64,000 nt of DNA from Channa striata (Eukaryota; Chordata; Actinopteri; Anabantiformes; Channidae): positions 5,961,705 through 6,025,704 of the forward strand of contig CM065176.1 in assembly GCA_033026295.1 (NCBI GenBank). The letters run 5' to 3'. Below the pieces are notes generated by a model. The model did no database searches. It was given only the letters and a program-made list of their open reading frames with translations, and had not been told where the DNA came from. A program made the translations under genes and the position numbers. This document shows, one piece after another, positions 52,911 to 64,000 of this stretch (positions are counted from its first letter, which is position 1; each line of letters opens with the position of its first letter).

Positions 52911-53913
52911 CACATGTACAGTACACAACACAGTCAGCAAGTTAGAATCTACAAAACGTTTTTTAATATACAGGCTTGTATACGTGTATCTTTGTTCTAG
53001 TAATAACAGAGCTGTCCAAAATCAGAATTGAAACACGTTCGTTTTTCTGCCCATCATTCTTTGTAAGAGTTAATAATAACTTGTTAAATATTAATAATAT
53101 CCTGCTCTGATTTCATTCTGACCTATGCCAACAGCAGCAGCTGTTCCTGCCAGCGATTCGCAGAGGGGCGGGTCTCGTTCATTTGTGCTCCTCTCACTCC
53201 CTCTTGCGGTTAAGACGGGCGGGGACAGGACCTCGTCACACATTCCCCACAGTGACCTCAGTGATGGACACATTCATCTTGAGCCCAACTTATCATCTGC
53301 TCATAGATCACTGGTCTGATGCTTCACCATCAAGTAAAAAAGCAAATGTTCTGCAGTGGAAATTATTATCAACAAAATGTAGAATGGTAGAGTACTTACA
53401 CATATTTCTGACACATTCATTCACCTTGTCACAATGACAAAAATATGCCGTGAATTTCCTATTTGTGGCGTAGATCATATGCAGTTTTTGAAGTCTAACT
53501 GAAGTGATTCGTGTATGTGTTTAAAAGGCCTGTAACTTTAATTTAAAGGTTGTGTGTGTCTGTGATCAGGTGTGTGATTTAGACCTACAGGATTCGACTG
53601 TGGTGCCATAACTTAAAGCCTCTGTGGGAATATGTACTCGGCTAAGTGTAAGGCTGTACAAAAAATGATAAAATGATGGTCGAGTCATTATAAAGGTCTT
53701 GATGAAAACAACACGCACTAGGAATCGCAAAGGAGTTTGGATTTTCGGCAGTTATAAAGTCCTCTAAAGTCCTCGAGTTACTGTTTTCAGAAGGTAACGT
53801 TGACCGTCACGTTGTGACGTCACTAGCCTCTTTTGAAACTAACGTTCCGCATCGTTGGTTCCTTCGCAGAACTTGTTAGAACTGATGAACGCGGGTTGTG
53901 ATGCCTGTAGGTA

Positions 53914-53927
53914 CCACGAGAGGGCGC
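53914..53927 (+). promoter_or_regulatory. CTCF-like motif between nlrc5 and copine
   Basis: CCACGAGAGGGCGC matches 13 of 14 positions of the CTCF core CCASYAGRKGGCRS. It lies just upstream of the copine CpG-rich promoter. A weaker reverse-oriented match (about 11 of 14) is at 57140-57153. Binding is inferred. Confidence 0.4.
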
Positions 53928-54079
53928 CACGGGATCAACAGGTTCCCCACATGTGAAAACTGCTACGAATGTGACAAATAAATGTTCTTATTACACATTC
54001 TGAAGGCCATTCTTGATTGGACTGGACTAATGCAAAGACGCGTCTCACATACCAGCTCCTCAGCGCAATAAAGTCATCC

Positions 54080-54422
54080 TCCAAACGGAAGTGCTTTGCT
54101 CCTGCGGAATCAGCGGCGCTTTTATTTTGGAAAGGATCCCGTCGTTGTTCCGGTGTGAGCGCGCCTCTCTCCTCTGCGTCCGTCAGTGGCGCCGCGCGCA
54201 CCGGAGTCCTCCGTGTCCTCACACTGTTGCGTCTTCCAGCAGAAAGAACGGAGAAAGGATGGAGCCGCTAAGTTCACTTCCCGCTCTTTGCTGGTAAAAA
54301 AAAAGTGGCTCCGCGCTTTTCTACGGTCCACTTCAGTCGCCAGTGTGCGCAGCCGTTAAAGAACCACAGCAGTCAAGTGAGGAGCGTCGAAGAAGTTGAA
54401 GGCGTCGCTGGACTGAAGTGAG
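54080..54422 (+). promoter_or_regulatory. cpne2: CpG-rich promoter and noncoding exon 1 of the copine gene
   Basis: CpG dinucleotides are dense from about 54080 to 54620, unlike the surrounding AT-rich DNA. A strong donor GAAGTGAG|GTGAGT at 54422/54423 would end a noncoding first exon and splice to the acceptor GCTCCAG at 57870. The transcription start is not determined; no TATA box is seen. Confidence 0.6.
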
Positions 54423-55899
54423 GTGAGTGAGTGAGTGCGGCCGCGGCTCGAGCCCAGCGTGTGTGTGCGTCCTTCTGCCGTGAGACGCGGGGACGGACGC
54501 GTCCTTCTGCCCCGGACCTCAGGACTGCGGCTGGAGCGGGTCAGCTGGTGTCAGGGTCCTCACTCAGGTCAGCGGACCCTGCAGCACCTGCTGATGCGGC
54601 TCCTCTCTCCTGTCCGGGCTCGTTAACTGCTTTTAGTGGCACTAATACAAAGGAGGCTTTTCCTGCCCGCAGTCTCAAAACTTGGCCACCTATTTGTGTT
54701 TGTGTTTGTATTTGTATCTCTGTTTGTGTGTTTTTCTGACTGATCAGACTAAATTGAGAAAAAATAAAAAAAACACATCAAAACAACAAACAAATCTGAT
54801 AATCAATCCAGTCTGGATGACTAATGCCATCTTGGAAAACAGAAGTGTAATCTTTTTACAAAAAGAACAATTCTGCGCTACTGTTGTAATTTGATGATCC
54901 ATTATCCTGTTGTTTTTAGAGGGAAAACCATCGTTCAAACCATTAGACGTATGCTGGTGACTGCAGCAGCTGCCTGCTGAAATCTGGGTTTATCTCACTG
55001 TCTGTTCAGGTCTTCACTGAAACCAGTCCTGGACGCCATGTGCTGGCATTGTCAACACAATCAGTGAATACTGGTTGCAAACGACAATGAGTGAATGAAG
55101 GAGTAAAGTATTTGAGCTGAAGATACCCCCTCCCCTATGAATGACTTAGTAAATGAATGGAAATGAGTGAATGAATGAATGGACATTGCGCTGATATTTG
55201 CAGTACATCGCCACTACCAGTGTGACATCACAGGAGCAGAGCGGGAGGCGCACGCTGGTTATGACACATTAGTATCTTAGCAACAGCCAGCATCCTTTAA
55301 ACATGCCGATCTGAGGACAAACCCATTTTTATGGACACAAGGTGCTGGTGCTGTTTTTTTTTGTCGGCCTCACCAAAAATAGTTTTAAATATGACAAGTT
55401 ACTTCTGATTTTAACATGTTGCGATAAACAGTTTTTTGTTTACGACCCAAAGTTCCCCAGGATAGAGGACTGTTTCTCTGCGTGTTTTGTCTCTACGTCT
55501 TTTCTTCTCCTTGCCTGAGGTTGCACCATTTTTGAGGTTCTGTGATGGCTTTAATGTGGACGTTGTGTGTGTGTATGTTTGTGTGTGTGTGAGAGAGATA
55601 TTCATAATGTGTATTAGTGAATATCCTGGGGGTTTCCAGGTCATCCTGCATAGCTGAGGCCTCACATTGTGTGTGTGTTTTCTCCTCAAACTTTCCTAGT
55701 GGTTTTTGAGATTGAAAAACACAAGTAAAAGACTTCAGAATGTTTTAAACTGTAATGCAGCTTATAATCATTTTTGATTAAATCAAAAAACAAACAAAAC
55801 AAACAGATTGTGTAGTAGGGAAAATTTTAAATAAATAATACAAAACTAAAATAATGTAGCTAAAAACGTTTGAGTAATTACAGATGTGACTGTTCAGAA

Positions 55900-57040
55900 T
55901 TAATCTCATTAATGGAAGGTGTCAGTCATAAGAAGGATACAAAAAAAATCATAGGCATTAGATATACAGCAAAGACAGTCATCAACAAATGGAGAAAATA
56001 TGGCACAACAGTGACTTTATCGACGACTAGGCACCAAAATTGATGAAAAACAAGTAAAACACTGGTCGCGGAGGCTTACAGCAACGTAAAGGAGCTGCAG
56101 AGGTATCTGGCAAGTACTAGTTGGGTTTGACATGTGGCAGTAGTCTCCTATATTCTTCATACGGTTTGTCCAGGCTGTGGGGAAGGTGGCAGGAAAGAAG
56201 CTTTTTCATACGAAGAAAAACAACCAAGCCCAGCTTCATTTTGCAAAAACCTACATCAAGTGTGACAGACGTTAATGTCTGTATGTTTTATGCTGCTCTC
56301 TTTTTTAGCACTTAAAGATTTGTTTGTAAATGAAAAGGGCATTATAAATTAAATGTATTGTTATTAGTATTATTATTAAGTAAATGGGAAAATGAGTTAT
56401 TGTCTGATGGGACCAAGATTGAACTTTTAGGCCTAACTCCTAAAAGTATGTTTGGTGCAATAACAATGGATGCGGATCACCAGAAGAACAGCGTCACTAC
56501 AGTGAAGCGTGGTGGTGGCAGCATTGTGCTTTGAGGCTCTTTTTCTTCAGCTGGAACTGGGGCTCTAGTCAGGTGGAGAGAAATATGAACAGTTTTAAAA
56601 GGCTGAAGATAAAGAAGAATTTAATCTTTCAGCCCCACCCCAAAGCAGACTCTCAAACTGACAGAGGAACGGCTTCACCGGAAGAGCATCAAAGTTTTGG
56701 TGATTGGAAATAAGTGGAGTGACCTGAAGAGGGCTGTGCACAGGACATGTCCTCGCAGACTGACAGATTTGGAAAGGTTTTGCAAGTGATTCCAAAGGCA
56801 AGATGTGCCATGACGACTGAATGCTTTCATAAAATCAAAAGGTGCTTCAAGAAAGTAGTAGTTTAGGGGTGTGCATATTTTTAAGTTTTTCATTTTTAGC
56901 CCCTAAGAGATTTCAGTTGAATTGTAGGTCACATTAAAGACGGGAAAAAATCCTGTGATTCATCTTGGTCTCATCTTTCTTCATATCGAAAACCTGACAT
57001 TTACCATGGGCATATAGACTTTTTATATCCACTGTAATTG
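55900..57040 (+). mobile_element. Degraded Tc1-like transposon in copine intron 1
   Basis: Remnants of a Tc1-like transposase are visible on the plus strand: AAAGACAGTCATCAACAAAT (N-terminal region), TCTGATGGGACCAAGATTGA (the DETK region) and GAAGCGTGGTGGTGGCAGCA (the KHGGGS region). An end-like GGGTGTGCATATTTTTAAG precedes a flank reaching about 57040. No continuous frame survives, and the left inverted repeat was not found. Confidence 0.75.
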
Positions 57041-57894
57041 AGGAAAACATTAAAGTGTTACATAATGTCAATATGCTCCAAACTCTGAATATTGGTTTGT
57101 AATGATCAACCTGTAAAGCACCGATTGCTGTGGCGAAACGCGCCATCTGCCCAGCAACAGAACTGCACACCCTGTGTGACGCGAGTATCTTATTTTCTCT
57201 TAGCAATTTATGATTTTCTTGCCTGTTGGTGTAAGACACACATAACCCACACTAGCTTCTGTAAAGTGCAAGAGTTATGTAAGACCCCAATGAGAAACTG
57301 CATGTTATTCTGGAGACCGGCCATCACTCTGTATGTAACTTTCAGTACAGTTGATTTCACAGCGATCACGTTAGATTAACCATTCATCTTTAAATCATAT
57401 TCTATGCTATTTTGATAAGCAGTTTTTTATTGTAGTTTTTTTTTTCAAGCAAAAAATATTTTTCATAAGTCCAGACTGTCAAATGTGTGTTCTGCACTTT
57501 GTAGGAATAATACATGAAGTGCTGTATTTTGGAGTGTTGAACTGCAGTTACAAAAGACAAGACTTCTCTCGGACTTTGTGACGGACATGTCGTCACTTTC
57601 TTCTGATTTTCTAAACAACACAGTTATTAAATATCACCTAAAAGTTATAGGAAAGTTTCAAAAACTTTTAAAACAGTTGTTAATTGCAGTCGTGACCCAC
57701 CCTCTGAGTTTAGTGTTCCCTGCTTTCAGCCCACCACTACTGATTATTGATATGTGGTGGAGTATTCAGTGTGTGGCTGTTATGTCTCAAGGTTTCCAGG
57801 GGATCTTTGTGTGGGTTAAATTAAACTAAATGATGTAGAACCTATTTTCTCTCTGCTTTCTTTGCTCCAGGGTGATTGGCTGTGACCTTAAACC

Positions 57895-58071
57895 ATGGCC
57901 TACACTCTGGGTTCGGCCACTGAGAGCCAGAAGCGCAGTGTCGGACCCCAGCACTGCGTGACTCGGGTGGAGCTGTCCGTCACCGCAGCCAACCTGCTGG
58001 ACCGAGATGTGGCCTCCAAGTCGGACCCATTCTGCGTTCTTTTCCATGAAGTGGACGGAAACTGGGTGGAG
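57895..58071 (+). CDS. cpne2: Copine, probably copine-2: first coding exon (N-terminal C2A)
   Basis: Copines are calcium-dependent phospholipid-binding proteins with two C2 domains and a C-terminal A domain. The ATG at 57895 has a strong context (AACCATGG). The exon follows acceptor GCTCCAG (57870) and ends at donor GAG|GTAAGG, giving 59 codons in phase 0. The start of C2A is clear: VELSVTAANLLDRDVASKSD with Asp38 and Asp44 in the first calcium-binding loop, then PFCVLF. Family membership is sure. The cpne2 assignment rests on resemblance to the N-terminus of CPNE2 and on adjacency to nlrc5, as in mammals. Later exons are outside the window or unrecognised. Confidence 0.85.
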
Positions 58072-59336
58072 GTAAGGTTTGTTGGGACAATAGGACAAGA
58101 GAAAGACTTAGAAAGGAAGAGAGAAAAGGGACAGTATGTGTACAGCAAACTCACAGAGAAAGGAACAGTCTGTGGGGGATGAAAATGGCAGATTGTGGAT
58201 AAAAAGCTATTTTGACTCCAGAGAGGTGGAGAGAAGAGGATAAAAGGGAGGCAGAAATAAAAAGAACATAAAGGGGAGGGGGTAAGATTGGAATAAGTGT
58301 TAGAAGTACTTTCAAGGTCACTGTGCTGGCTTTTCCAACAAAAGAACGACAAGAGAATTGTTTGTTGTCTGTGTTTATTTGCAGTGAACAAATCGAGCAG
58401 AGCCACATCCACAGTCATGATATCTTGACCATCTGGCATGAGCTCCGACACGCTGAGCTCCGTAGGCTGCTGCAAGATTTATGAACGTTGTTTATGCTAG
58501 ATTCTGTAGACCTGCTAGGAGGCTCTATTGCAAAGTGAGAACTATACATCGATTGACTATGGACTGTGTTTGGAATAGCAAAGAAGGTGGAAAACCTTCC
58601 TAAAAGGAAAATGTATTGCCCAGGAGGGAAAAGGTCCTTCGGAGAAAACTAAATAGAGCAGAAAAAGCAAAAAGCTTACTTTAATGTTGTGATAACTAGC
58701 AAAATAGACAAATTGGGAAACACAGTTGCACAATCCGCTGCATAACTAGAACTTCTACATATATCAAATGATACTGTACAAGAGTAAAATGCATCAGCTA
58801 CATGATAATCTCTTTCCTATGAATGAATCATCTCTAATCCCACGCTGCTAATAATTGATTTTTCAGTGAACAGAGTTCGGCCTGCCTCTCTTTGCCTGAG
58901 CTGCGTATGTACCATGTGATACCGTAATACCAGTATACTGCTGCAAAATGAATGTTTTCTAGTCATTAGGTAAGGATTTACAAGAGGAGAGTAATCAAAA
59001 GCTTGTCAAATGGCACAGCAGACCAAAGTGAAGGGCCCCAAAACGGGCGTTTTGCTTCAGAGTCTAACAGACTGCAAAATGAATCTGTTTACTATCAGAA
59101 TTTGATTCATATGTTGTAATATAATTTACAAAGCGTGGGGGGTGCCAACAAGAACCTGGCTTATTGCAAGTGAGCAGTATCTACGGCCCGAGATATGTGG
59201 AAATGTGGAGAACATTTTTATGGATCTGTAAATGAGGGAAAGAGTTTTCACAATGTAACCACTTGGCAAGTTCTTTCCATAGTTGCTGGTGTTTACTCAC
59301 TCAGTCCAACAACGATTCTATGACATTTTCAGCAAC

Positions 59337-59460
59337 ATCCAGTCGTCCACCCATCCATCCTCTGAACTGCTTGTCCAAGTTAAGGGTCTCATGGGGGCAC
59401 CAGTTGATTCCGGCTGTCTCTGGGCAAAAGGCAGGTTATGCCCTGGACAGGTTAGGAAAT
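59337..59460 (+). repeat. Fragment of the same teleost repeat as at 24648
   Basis: It reads CCACCCATCCATCCTCTGAA, then a stretch ending TTATGCCCTGGACAGGTT, matching the phrase order of the 24648-24872 repeat. Confidence 0.55.
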
Positions 59461-62400
59461 TTAATAATTTCACTGGAAGTAAACTAAAAGTAAAGTAAAA
59501 CAAAGTGTTTCATGTAGAGCTCACCGTTGCTGGTCAATAGCAAGCTGTACTGAGAGTGTTGACCTTTGTGGACTTTTAGGTTTTGACGCAGACAGGAGAT
59601 GATACAAACCCGTTTTGTGTTAGCTCTGTAAATGTGTTGTCCTGTTAGAGCCGAATTAATGAGGTTAAGACCAGTTAATGGAGCATCAGCAAGCTTGTTA
59701 TTTTAGAGACCTTTTTTCTTCTCTTAAAAGTTTTATATTGAACAAACTAGTGTTTTGTGGTTGTCAGTTAGTTTTTAAAATTGACAGAATTGATCACATT
59801 TAAATCATATCTGACAGCAGATTCGATGTACGGAGCCTCTCAGTGGCCCTGCATCACTCAGCACAAACGTTTTTCTCGTTAAAGAAATCCTCTCTCTTGG
59901 TTTCCTTCGAACAAGACTTGGGATGTTTTCAACCTTAAAACCTTACACGGAGAGGCTGCCTCTTTGTCGTGCACACATTCACACCTGGAAGCCGTGCAGT
60001 GTAACCGCCGTCTGACCTGAGCAGCTCCGCCGGGGCCCTTCAGGGCACCGCAGTGCTGTTGATGAGGGAGTGGCTCTGCAGGTGCCGCGTCTTTTCCTGG
60101 TGTCGGAAAAGACGAACGTGAGCGCTGCAGTAAGTGGACGATGCTGGAGAGGAACATGCTGATGAAGTTTTAGTGTGTGTAGGCTGCTGCCTCAAGGCCT
60201 TTCTGTAGTGAACAGCTGGTAAACAGGGCAAGCTGGCTTTTGTGTGTGAGTGTGTGTGTGCCTGTTTGTGTGTAGGCGGGTGCCTTGGGTTGTAGCTAGC
60301 TTTCGGTCAGCAGGGCATGTGCCTCTGATGTGAAATTGCCAACGGTTACTATGACAACGGCAAGGGAAACAAAAGCTAAGTACTCCTCAAGTGAGGGAAT
60401 GATGGAGGAGGCAAAATGAGACCCAAACCTTTTCTTGGATATTTTACACAGCCGCTGTTTCTCTCACAGTCACAGCTTTCTCACTTTCTCTGATCCCCTC
60501 CTGTTAGCTTTGTTTTCACTCCCCTCCTTTCTCCGAATGTCTTTCTCGTTTCTATCACCAGTCCTCCCCTCTGTGTCTTCCTCTGTCTGACTTTCTGTCT
60601 GTCTTCATCTGTCTTGTGAGCTGGAGGTGTGAGAAGCAGCTGGGTCCATCGGGGGAAAGGGAGAGAGAGAAAGTGTGAGGGTAAGGGAGTGTGAGCGAGA
60701 AGGTGTGAGAGAGAGAAGGGAACAGGGTGGAGGGAAATGGAGGGTGAGAGGATGGAGAAGGAGAAAAGAAGGAATGTGAATGGGCCACAGATGACGAGGA
60801 GGATAAAGGCAAGGGGCGATTGTAGGAGAGCACGATGGAAAAATGCAAAGAAGCTAAAAGTAGTTAGACAGGCAAAAAACAGGATAATATTGGTCCACCG
60901 AATTATAGATCTCAGCTACGCAAGTCGGTTAGGAGACGACTTGGGTTATTTTCTAAATCCTTTGATTTTTTTCTCCCCCATACTCCAAATCCTCATGCTA
61001 ATCTCAACACGTGTTATGGACACAGATATTTGCCTGTAACACTGCAAGTGAGAACTCACATGCAGTGTGATGTTTTCCCACATACAGCTAAATCCAGTCA
61101 GGCTTGAAAATACGTCTTCAGCAGTGTTTTAGCTGAGCCTTGTAACAAAAGCCAAATACAATACTGAACGTTTGCAACAACATTTAGACAATACACGCAT
61201 TCCGTGAAATGTCTGGAAAGGTAAGTTAGATTTGTTGTTAGATTTTTGTTTTGATTTTATACATTTAAATTAGATCCACACAGATAAATAAGCCAGGCAA
61301 ATATTATATGTTTTTTTTAAAGACTGACTGATATTTGGATTGGATGTGATTGAATGGCACTCGATTTTAAACTCCCAAATAATATATATGATATGTATAA
61401 AAAACAAAGCATTACCAATGTCAAGCTTGAACCCATCATTAAAGCTACCACTGACTATTTTTATATTGGCAAAGCATATTATTTCCAGGTTAAACACGAT
61501 GCAAAATCCTTTAAAGAGAATTTCACCAGTGTTTCAGTTTCGCTGCAGCTTTTTGTTTCAAACTTTGCTCCCGCAGTTGAAACACTGACATTATTTTGCA
61601 ATGACGTCTTTGTTCTGCTGATGGCAGTTTGTCCAAGTGGTTCCATTTTAGCAGCAACGCTTGATAGCCGAGTCCACTTGGCCTTGACTCTTTGATTTTA
61701 CCTCAGCACTGACCCGTTTGCCTTTGATTCCTCACCCTCGAAAGAACAGAGAAACTCTTCTTAACCTTTTATTTCAATCAGACTGCTCAGCGATATCGCT
61801 GTAAGGCACACAGTCATTTACCATCCATAAAAAATAATAGCCAAACACGGTGTGTATATGCTGCTTCACAGTTTAAAAAATTAAACAGTTTTTATTGTTT
61901 TAGTTCAGTATCCCAGTGGGCCAGCATAAAACTCATAGTGATATGGGTGTATGTGACACACACACTGAAGACTGCCAGGCTTCTGTGATTCTCAGGTGTC
62001 ATATTTTAAAGCATGAAGTGCAGCTATTATTCTTTAGGCTCTTCACATGCATCAGAAAGATGAATGAGTGCTGCACAGATGGATGAACTTGAAACCATTT
62101 TTACTCTAAAGTAGACCAAAATGTAGCTCCTGTCTTCTCAGCTAGACAGATTCAGAAAAAATGAGGCTATTTTGGTGGAAACAAAATGGCCTGTAACAAA
62201 AATGTACATATACTCAGATAAAAACGCATCATCTTAAATGGCCCAGAAATGCTTTGAGCCTAGTGTCAATGTGAGATGTGAAGGTATTAATGTTAAACAG
62301 TTATAATGCTGATGATGTTCACTACATTGTTCAGCATAGTTATGTTCACTAACACCAAACCCCATGGACAGCTGGGACTGATGGTGGTAGGTCAAGAGAT

Positions 62401-62756
62401 CACCTCCAATATTAAAGGAGGGACAGACTTTGTCTAAACCCTCCAGCACCACCACCACAAACCGACCCTGAACTTCAAAATAACAGCATGGACAATTTCA
62501 GATAAGCACCTGACCATCATCTTTGTATTGACATATACATGGGATCTCTAATAATCTTTTGTTTTTTGGACCACAGCAGGTCCTGGCTTGGGCCCTGCTC
62601 TACCCAACCCAGAGGCCATGTGAACTATCATCCTCCCTCCTTTAAAACCTTTTCACTGTTCTGTGAAAGAGGGCTATTAGAGGATTGTCTGATATGATCC
62701 ATAAGTCCACTGCTGTACTTGATACCATTTTAGAACAGGCAACCATGTTTGTGTTT

Positions 62757-62826
62757 TGCACGGGTGGAACTCAGAACCCTCTAGCTGTGAGGCAGCAGCT
62801 CTAACCGCTCCACCATCATGCCACCC
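62757..62826 (+). repeat. 3'-end fragment of the same teleost repeat
   Basis: GCTGTGAGGCAGCAGCTCTA followed by ACCGCTCCACCATCATGCCA is the usual end of this repeat ('..aaccactgcaccaccgtgcc'). Confidence 0.6.
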
Positions 62827-63369
62827 ACACAAACTCAGTACTCAAGTAAAAGTGCAAGTATTGGACCCAAAAACTCTCCACTATAAGTACTGCTTCAAAA
62901 CCCAAAGAGAATTACTAAGCAGATCATCTACATTTTACTTAAATAAAATTACCTATACCCATAAGAATGCATTAGCATTTATTAGTTTGTAATATTTTTA
63001 TGAAACAAAAACTCAGTTTTCTAATATTGAAGTTGAGTGTTAATGTAATTGCATTGTCAGTGGTGGAAACCCTGATCGGTGGACCCTTGTTGCATGTCAC
63101 TGTCAACTAAAAATGCATCTATAGTAAAAAACAAAACAAAACAAACAAAAAACTTTCATCTGTTTGGTCTTAATTATGATAACACATTTTATGGATATGT
63201 TTTGATTATGGATTAGAGTGGTAATTTAAACTTTTAACTGTGACGAATTGCAGAGTTAATGATGATAAATAACAAATTAATCATTGTCTACATAAAATAA
63301 AAATAGTCCTGATATTAATCACTAGTGGGTTAAAAATGGGTATAGAAATACAGTAAGGCACTAACAAAA

Positions 63370-63486
63370 CCCCCCTGAGCAGCTATAGGCAACAGTGGAG
63401 AGGAAAAACTCCCTTTAACGGAAGAAACCTCCAGCAGAACCAGGCTCAGGGTGGGCGGCCATCTGCTTTGACCGGTTGGGGTGACA
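63370..63486 (-). mobile_element. 3' UTR fragment of the L2/CR1-like LINE
   Basis: The reverse complement matches the LINE 3' UTR at about 14505-14610 nearly base for base (for example GCAGATGGCCGCCCACCCTG and GGAGTTTTTCCTCTCCACTG). It is a second, separate insertion in opposite orientation, much shorter than the copy in myosin B. Confidence 0.85.
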
Positions 63487-64000
63487 TATTCATAGCCAAA
63501 AAACTTGTGGCATTACAAGGAATTTGTGTTACTGTCTTTTTAGGGATTAATTACCTTTAAATAAAATTGTTTGAATCACCTTCACCTTTGGAGCTACAGA
63601 AATGAAGTTTTGGCATTATTGCATAGATAACTAGAATATATATATATATGTAACACTGAGATTATGTAAATTGACTGTTTTTTCTACTAGCCTACTTGTA
63701 CTTGTATTTTTCTACACTATGGTATATTAGTGTAGAATGTAATATTGGTTTTTACTTACTGTAAGTAGAAGAACTGTGAACTTCTCCGTCCACTAGTGTT
63801 TTTGACAAAAAGACACATGGAGGAACCTGACGTTCTTAGCAACACTAAAGGTGGAGTGGATGTTAAACTGATAAAGTCTACATAACTCACCCACTCTCTT
63901 TTATTTTTATATTTCAATCTAAATTCATACACATTACTCTTCGTACTTGTTAGTTCTGAGGAGAGAACAGTTTATAATTGTGGAATAATAGCAATACTTT

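Larger units (their letters stand above)
58072..64000 (+). other. Copine intron (to right edge)
   Basis: No copine second exon (continuing C2A) could be recognised in this stretch, so the intron probably runs past the window. Contents: a GC-richer patch at about 59940-60140, purine-rich GAGAG runs at about 60650-60830, and repeat fragments listed separately. The open frames here are short and lack supporting splice sites. Confidence 0.55.

Noticed and set aside
57900..58475. 191-codon open frame on the minus strand over the copine exon
   Set aside because: It is antisense to the copine exon and then runs through intron DNA rich in Leu/Ser/Phe codons, with no known domain or splice support.

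Overview
The window reads as nuclear DNA from a teleost fish. Genes are split into many short exons with GT-AG introns of roughly 80 bp to 1.3 kb. The proteins are vertebrate (sarcomeric myosin heavy chain, NLRC5, copine), and the intervening DNA carries fish-type repeats: an L2/CR1-like LINE, Tc1/mariner remnants and TA/TG microsatellites. I could not run a search; all identities come from reading translations and splice sites by eye.

Layout. (1) 1-6.5 kb, minus strand: the 5' two thirds of a fast-type sarcomeric myosin heavy chain gene ('myosin A'), cut by the left window edge. (2) 6.5-9.2 kb: AT-rich spacer with a TA/GT microsatellite. (3) 9.2-23.25 kb, minus strand: a complete tandem paralogue ('myosin B') with 39 coding exons. 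My exon lengths sum to 5,814 nt (1,937 aa plus stop) with consistent phases, so it looks intact. An L2-like LINE lies antisense in one of its introns. (4) 23.3-25.7 kb: spacer with a degraded interspersed repeat. (5) 25.8-51.0 kb, plus strand: an NLRC5 orthologue. It has about 55 coding exons: an N-terminal alpha-helical domain, a NACHT ATPase split over several exons, and 44 small exons that mostly carry one leucine-rich repeat each. (6) 51-54 kb: 3' UTR and spacer with a CTCF-like motif. (7) 54.1-64 kb, plus strand: CpG-rich promoter and first coding exon of a copine, probably cpne2, followed by a long repeat-bearing intron running off the window. NLRC5-CPNE2 adjacency is also found in mammals, which supports both names.

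Functions. The two myosins are motor subunits of the muscle thick filament. Stretches of intron identical between them beside fully diverged introns indicate gene conversion. NLRC5 is known in mammals as an interferon-inducible nuclear transactivator of MHC class I genes. Here two exact GAS (STAT1) motifs and two near-ISRE motifs lie around its presumed first exon. The NLRC5 model needs two single-base corrections, one extra base in exon 7 and one missing base in an 83-nt LRR exon, so it is either mis-sequenced or damaged in this individual. The most striking unexplained structure is a perfect 29-bp inverted repeat with a 1-nt spacer just inside an NLRC5 intron. I found no convincing wholly new system.
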